This document shows positions 5,411 through 6,254 of a stretch of 6,254 nucleotides of DNA, piece after piece. Numbering within the stretch: the first letter of the stretch is position 1; the number at the start of each line of letters is the position of its first letter. The DNA is from Bacillota bacterium. GTDB lineage: Bacteria; Bacillota; Clostridia; Oscillospirales; QAMX01. The stretch spans positions 1 through 6,254 of the forward strand of contig JAKPBM010000047.1 in NCBI GenBank assembly GCA_029778935.1, read 5' to 3'. The position numbers were made by a program, and so were the translations under genes. The notes below the pieces were generated by a model. The model did not search any database. It was not told the origin of the DNA and worked only from the letters and a program-made list of their open reading frames with translations.

Positions 5411-5635
5411 TGGGCAGGCCCGTTATTACCCGGCGAACCGGTGGCGGCCTTGTGCCTTCATTCCGAGCTGGCCGGTTTTTGCCTTGTAAGCCGTCCGCAA
5501 GCGTAGCTCCTGCCCTTCGTTTCGGGTCGGCCCGGTTTTGCCGGGCAAATCTGCCCCGCAGACAGCGGTCATATCCATCCACCCTCCGGCCCGAAATACT
5601 CGGCGAAGCCGCCCTACAGGCGGTGTTTAAATCCA
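5411..5635. repeat. Degenerate hairpin repeats between the two long copies
   Basis: Weaker relatives of the GCAAAGCCGCC-CGCAG-GCGG module occur at about 5486-5503, 5546-5568 and 5603-5625 (GCGAAGCCGCCCTACAG, then GCGGTGTTT). A long frame on the minus strand (5280-5768) merely translates the repeats into recurring RAEPARWG-type peptides. It has no ribosome binding site, so I do not call a gene. Confidence 0.5.
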
Positions 5636-5755
5636 TTCGCCCAGCAAAGCCGCCCGCAGGCGGTGCGTTTCCTGCCCCCCACCGGGCCGGCTCCGCCCGG
5701 CTATGTAGCTCCCCAGGCGGCTTTCTTATCCATTCGCCCGGCCTGATTTCGCCCG
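5636..5755. repeat. Intergenic repeat, copy B, followed by the lead-in of another unit
   Basis: Positions 5636-5738 are the direct copy of 5307-5410. The next bases, CCGGCCTGATTTCGCCCG (5738-5755), repeat the sequence that introduces copy A (5296-5313, with one extra T there), as if a head-to-tail array had decayed. The 9-bp hairpin at the end of copy A is not conserved here. Confidence 0.75.
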
Positions 5756-5783
5756 ATACAAGACGCACCCCGGCTGCGTTTTC

Positions 5784-6254
5784 CTACCCTTCTTTCCGCG
5801 CCTGACCGATATCCGCCGGAAAACTGCCCAGCAGTTCGGGAAAAGGCTTATAGGCCCGCATAACCGCCGCCGCGGCCAGCCCCAGGCCCCAGTCCCAGAT
5901 GGTAAACTCGCCAACGCCGTCCTCCGGGGCGACCGCATAGCCGCCGTGGCCGTAGTTTTCCATGGTAAAGCCGTAGTCCTCCGGGCATAAAAACGGCCAC
6001 CGCATCTCCCACGCGGCCAGAACCTTCGGGTTTTCCGGGCCGTACATCATGGTAAAGGCCGTTTTCAGCGCCGCCTGCCCCCTTTCGGTGTACTTCGGCA
6101 GGCCCAGCGCCCGGCCGTACTCTAAAATTAAATCGGCAAACGGGCTCTGCCGCGCGTCGTTGTGCTCGCCGTCGGCGTTCATGACGCCAAAACCGCCCGC
6201 CACCGCCGCCGACTTCCTGAATGCGCACATTTTGGCAAACGCCGCCCAAACCGT
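5784..6254 (-). CDS. C-terminal 156 residues of an unrecognised, probably carbohydrate-active helical protein (5' end outside window)
   Basis: The reverse frame is open from the right edge (first visible codon ACG, phase 0) to TAG at 5786-5784. The internal ATG at 6230 has no good ribosome binding site and the frame continues past it, so the true start lies outside. The visible part is GGFGVMNADGEHNDARQSPFADLILEYGRALG, then helix-like ERGQAALKTAFTMMYGPENPKVLAAWEMRWPF, then PEDYGFTMENYGHGGY and GEFTIWDWGLGLAAAAVMRAY. The mix of amphipathic helices and Trp/Tyr/His/Asp-rich turns resembles alpha/alpha-toroid glycan hydrolases or lyases, where such turns line the active cleft, but I cannot place the family. 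It converges on the deoR-family gene across the repeat region. Its C-terminus has no membrane segment or sorting signal. Confidence 0.7.
   Translation of the reverse strand, partial: TVWAAFAKMCAFRKSAAVAGGFGVMNADGEHNDARQSPFADLILEYGRALGLPKYTERGQAALKTAFTMMYGPENPKVLAAWEMRWPFLCPEDYGFTMENYGHGGYAVAPEDGVGEFTIWDWGLGLAAAAVMRAYKPFPELLGSFPADIGQARKEG

Noticed and set aside
5296..5755. A CRISPR array
   Set aside because: Repeat units are unequal in length and spacing, the intervening sequence is itself related to the repeats, and no cas gene is visible.
5280..5768. A 162-codon minus-strand frame with internally repeated peptides
   Set aside because: The peptide repeats simply reflect the DNA repeats. There is no ribosome binding site, and the hairpin structure and length changes between copies argue for non-coding DNA.
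5763..5782. Terminator made by ACGCA (5763-5767) and TGCGT (5775-5779)
   Set aside because: Only a five-base stem with a seven-base loop. The T-run (5779-5782) serves the plus strand, where no gene needs it, and the minus-strand side has almost none.

Overview
The window looks like part of a GC-rich bacterial chromosome, probably a gut-type Bacillota (Clostridia) lineage. This is inferred from strong purine-rich ribosome binding sites, sigma-A-like promoters (one is TTGACA-17-TATAAC), a classical DeoR repressor, a ThuA-like protein and a GH84 hexosaminidase. No ribosomal or other marker gene is present, so the taxonomy is soft.

Layout: (1) On the minus strand from 2301 down to the left edge, a Wzy/O-antigen-ligase-like membrane protein is followed, with an 11-base overlap, by a GH84 beta-N-acetylglucosaminidase that runs off the window. 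The pair has its own candidate promoter (extended -10 at 2349-2357), with a 23-bp inverted repeat over the -35/spacer region. (2) Positions 2302-3423 hold no convincing gene. They contain an AT-richer stretch, a possible plus-strand transcription unit of about 365 nt ending at a very strong bidirectional terminator (2980-3012), and a GC-rich repeat-laden stretch (about 3205-3384). (3) A ThuA-like gene (minus, 3424-4161) and a DeoR-family repressor gene (plus, 4438-5217) diverge from a 276-bp control region. That region holds recognisable promoters for both genes and several inverted repeats placed like operators. (4) After the deoR terminator (5221-5264) comes about 500 bp of GC-rich, hairpin-rich intergenic repeats, including two ~104-bp direct copies. 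(5) The right edge holds the 3' end of a large minus-strand gene whose visible part looks like an alpha-helical, carbohydrate-related protein that I cannot name.

How it may fit together: the DeoR protein probably senses a phosphosugar and controls itself and the divergent ThuA-like gene. The GH84/Wzy-like pair suggests making or trimming a GlcNAc-containing surface or scavenged glycan. The right-edge gene may also act on carbohydrate. The theme is sugar and glycan handling, but no substrate can be read from the sequence. The most unusual content is non-coding: the operator architecture between thuA and deoR, the possible structured RNA at 2648-3012, and the intergenic repeat family.
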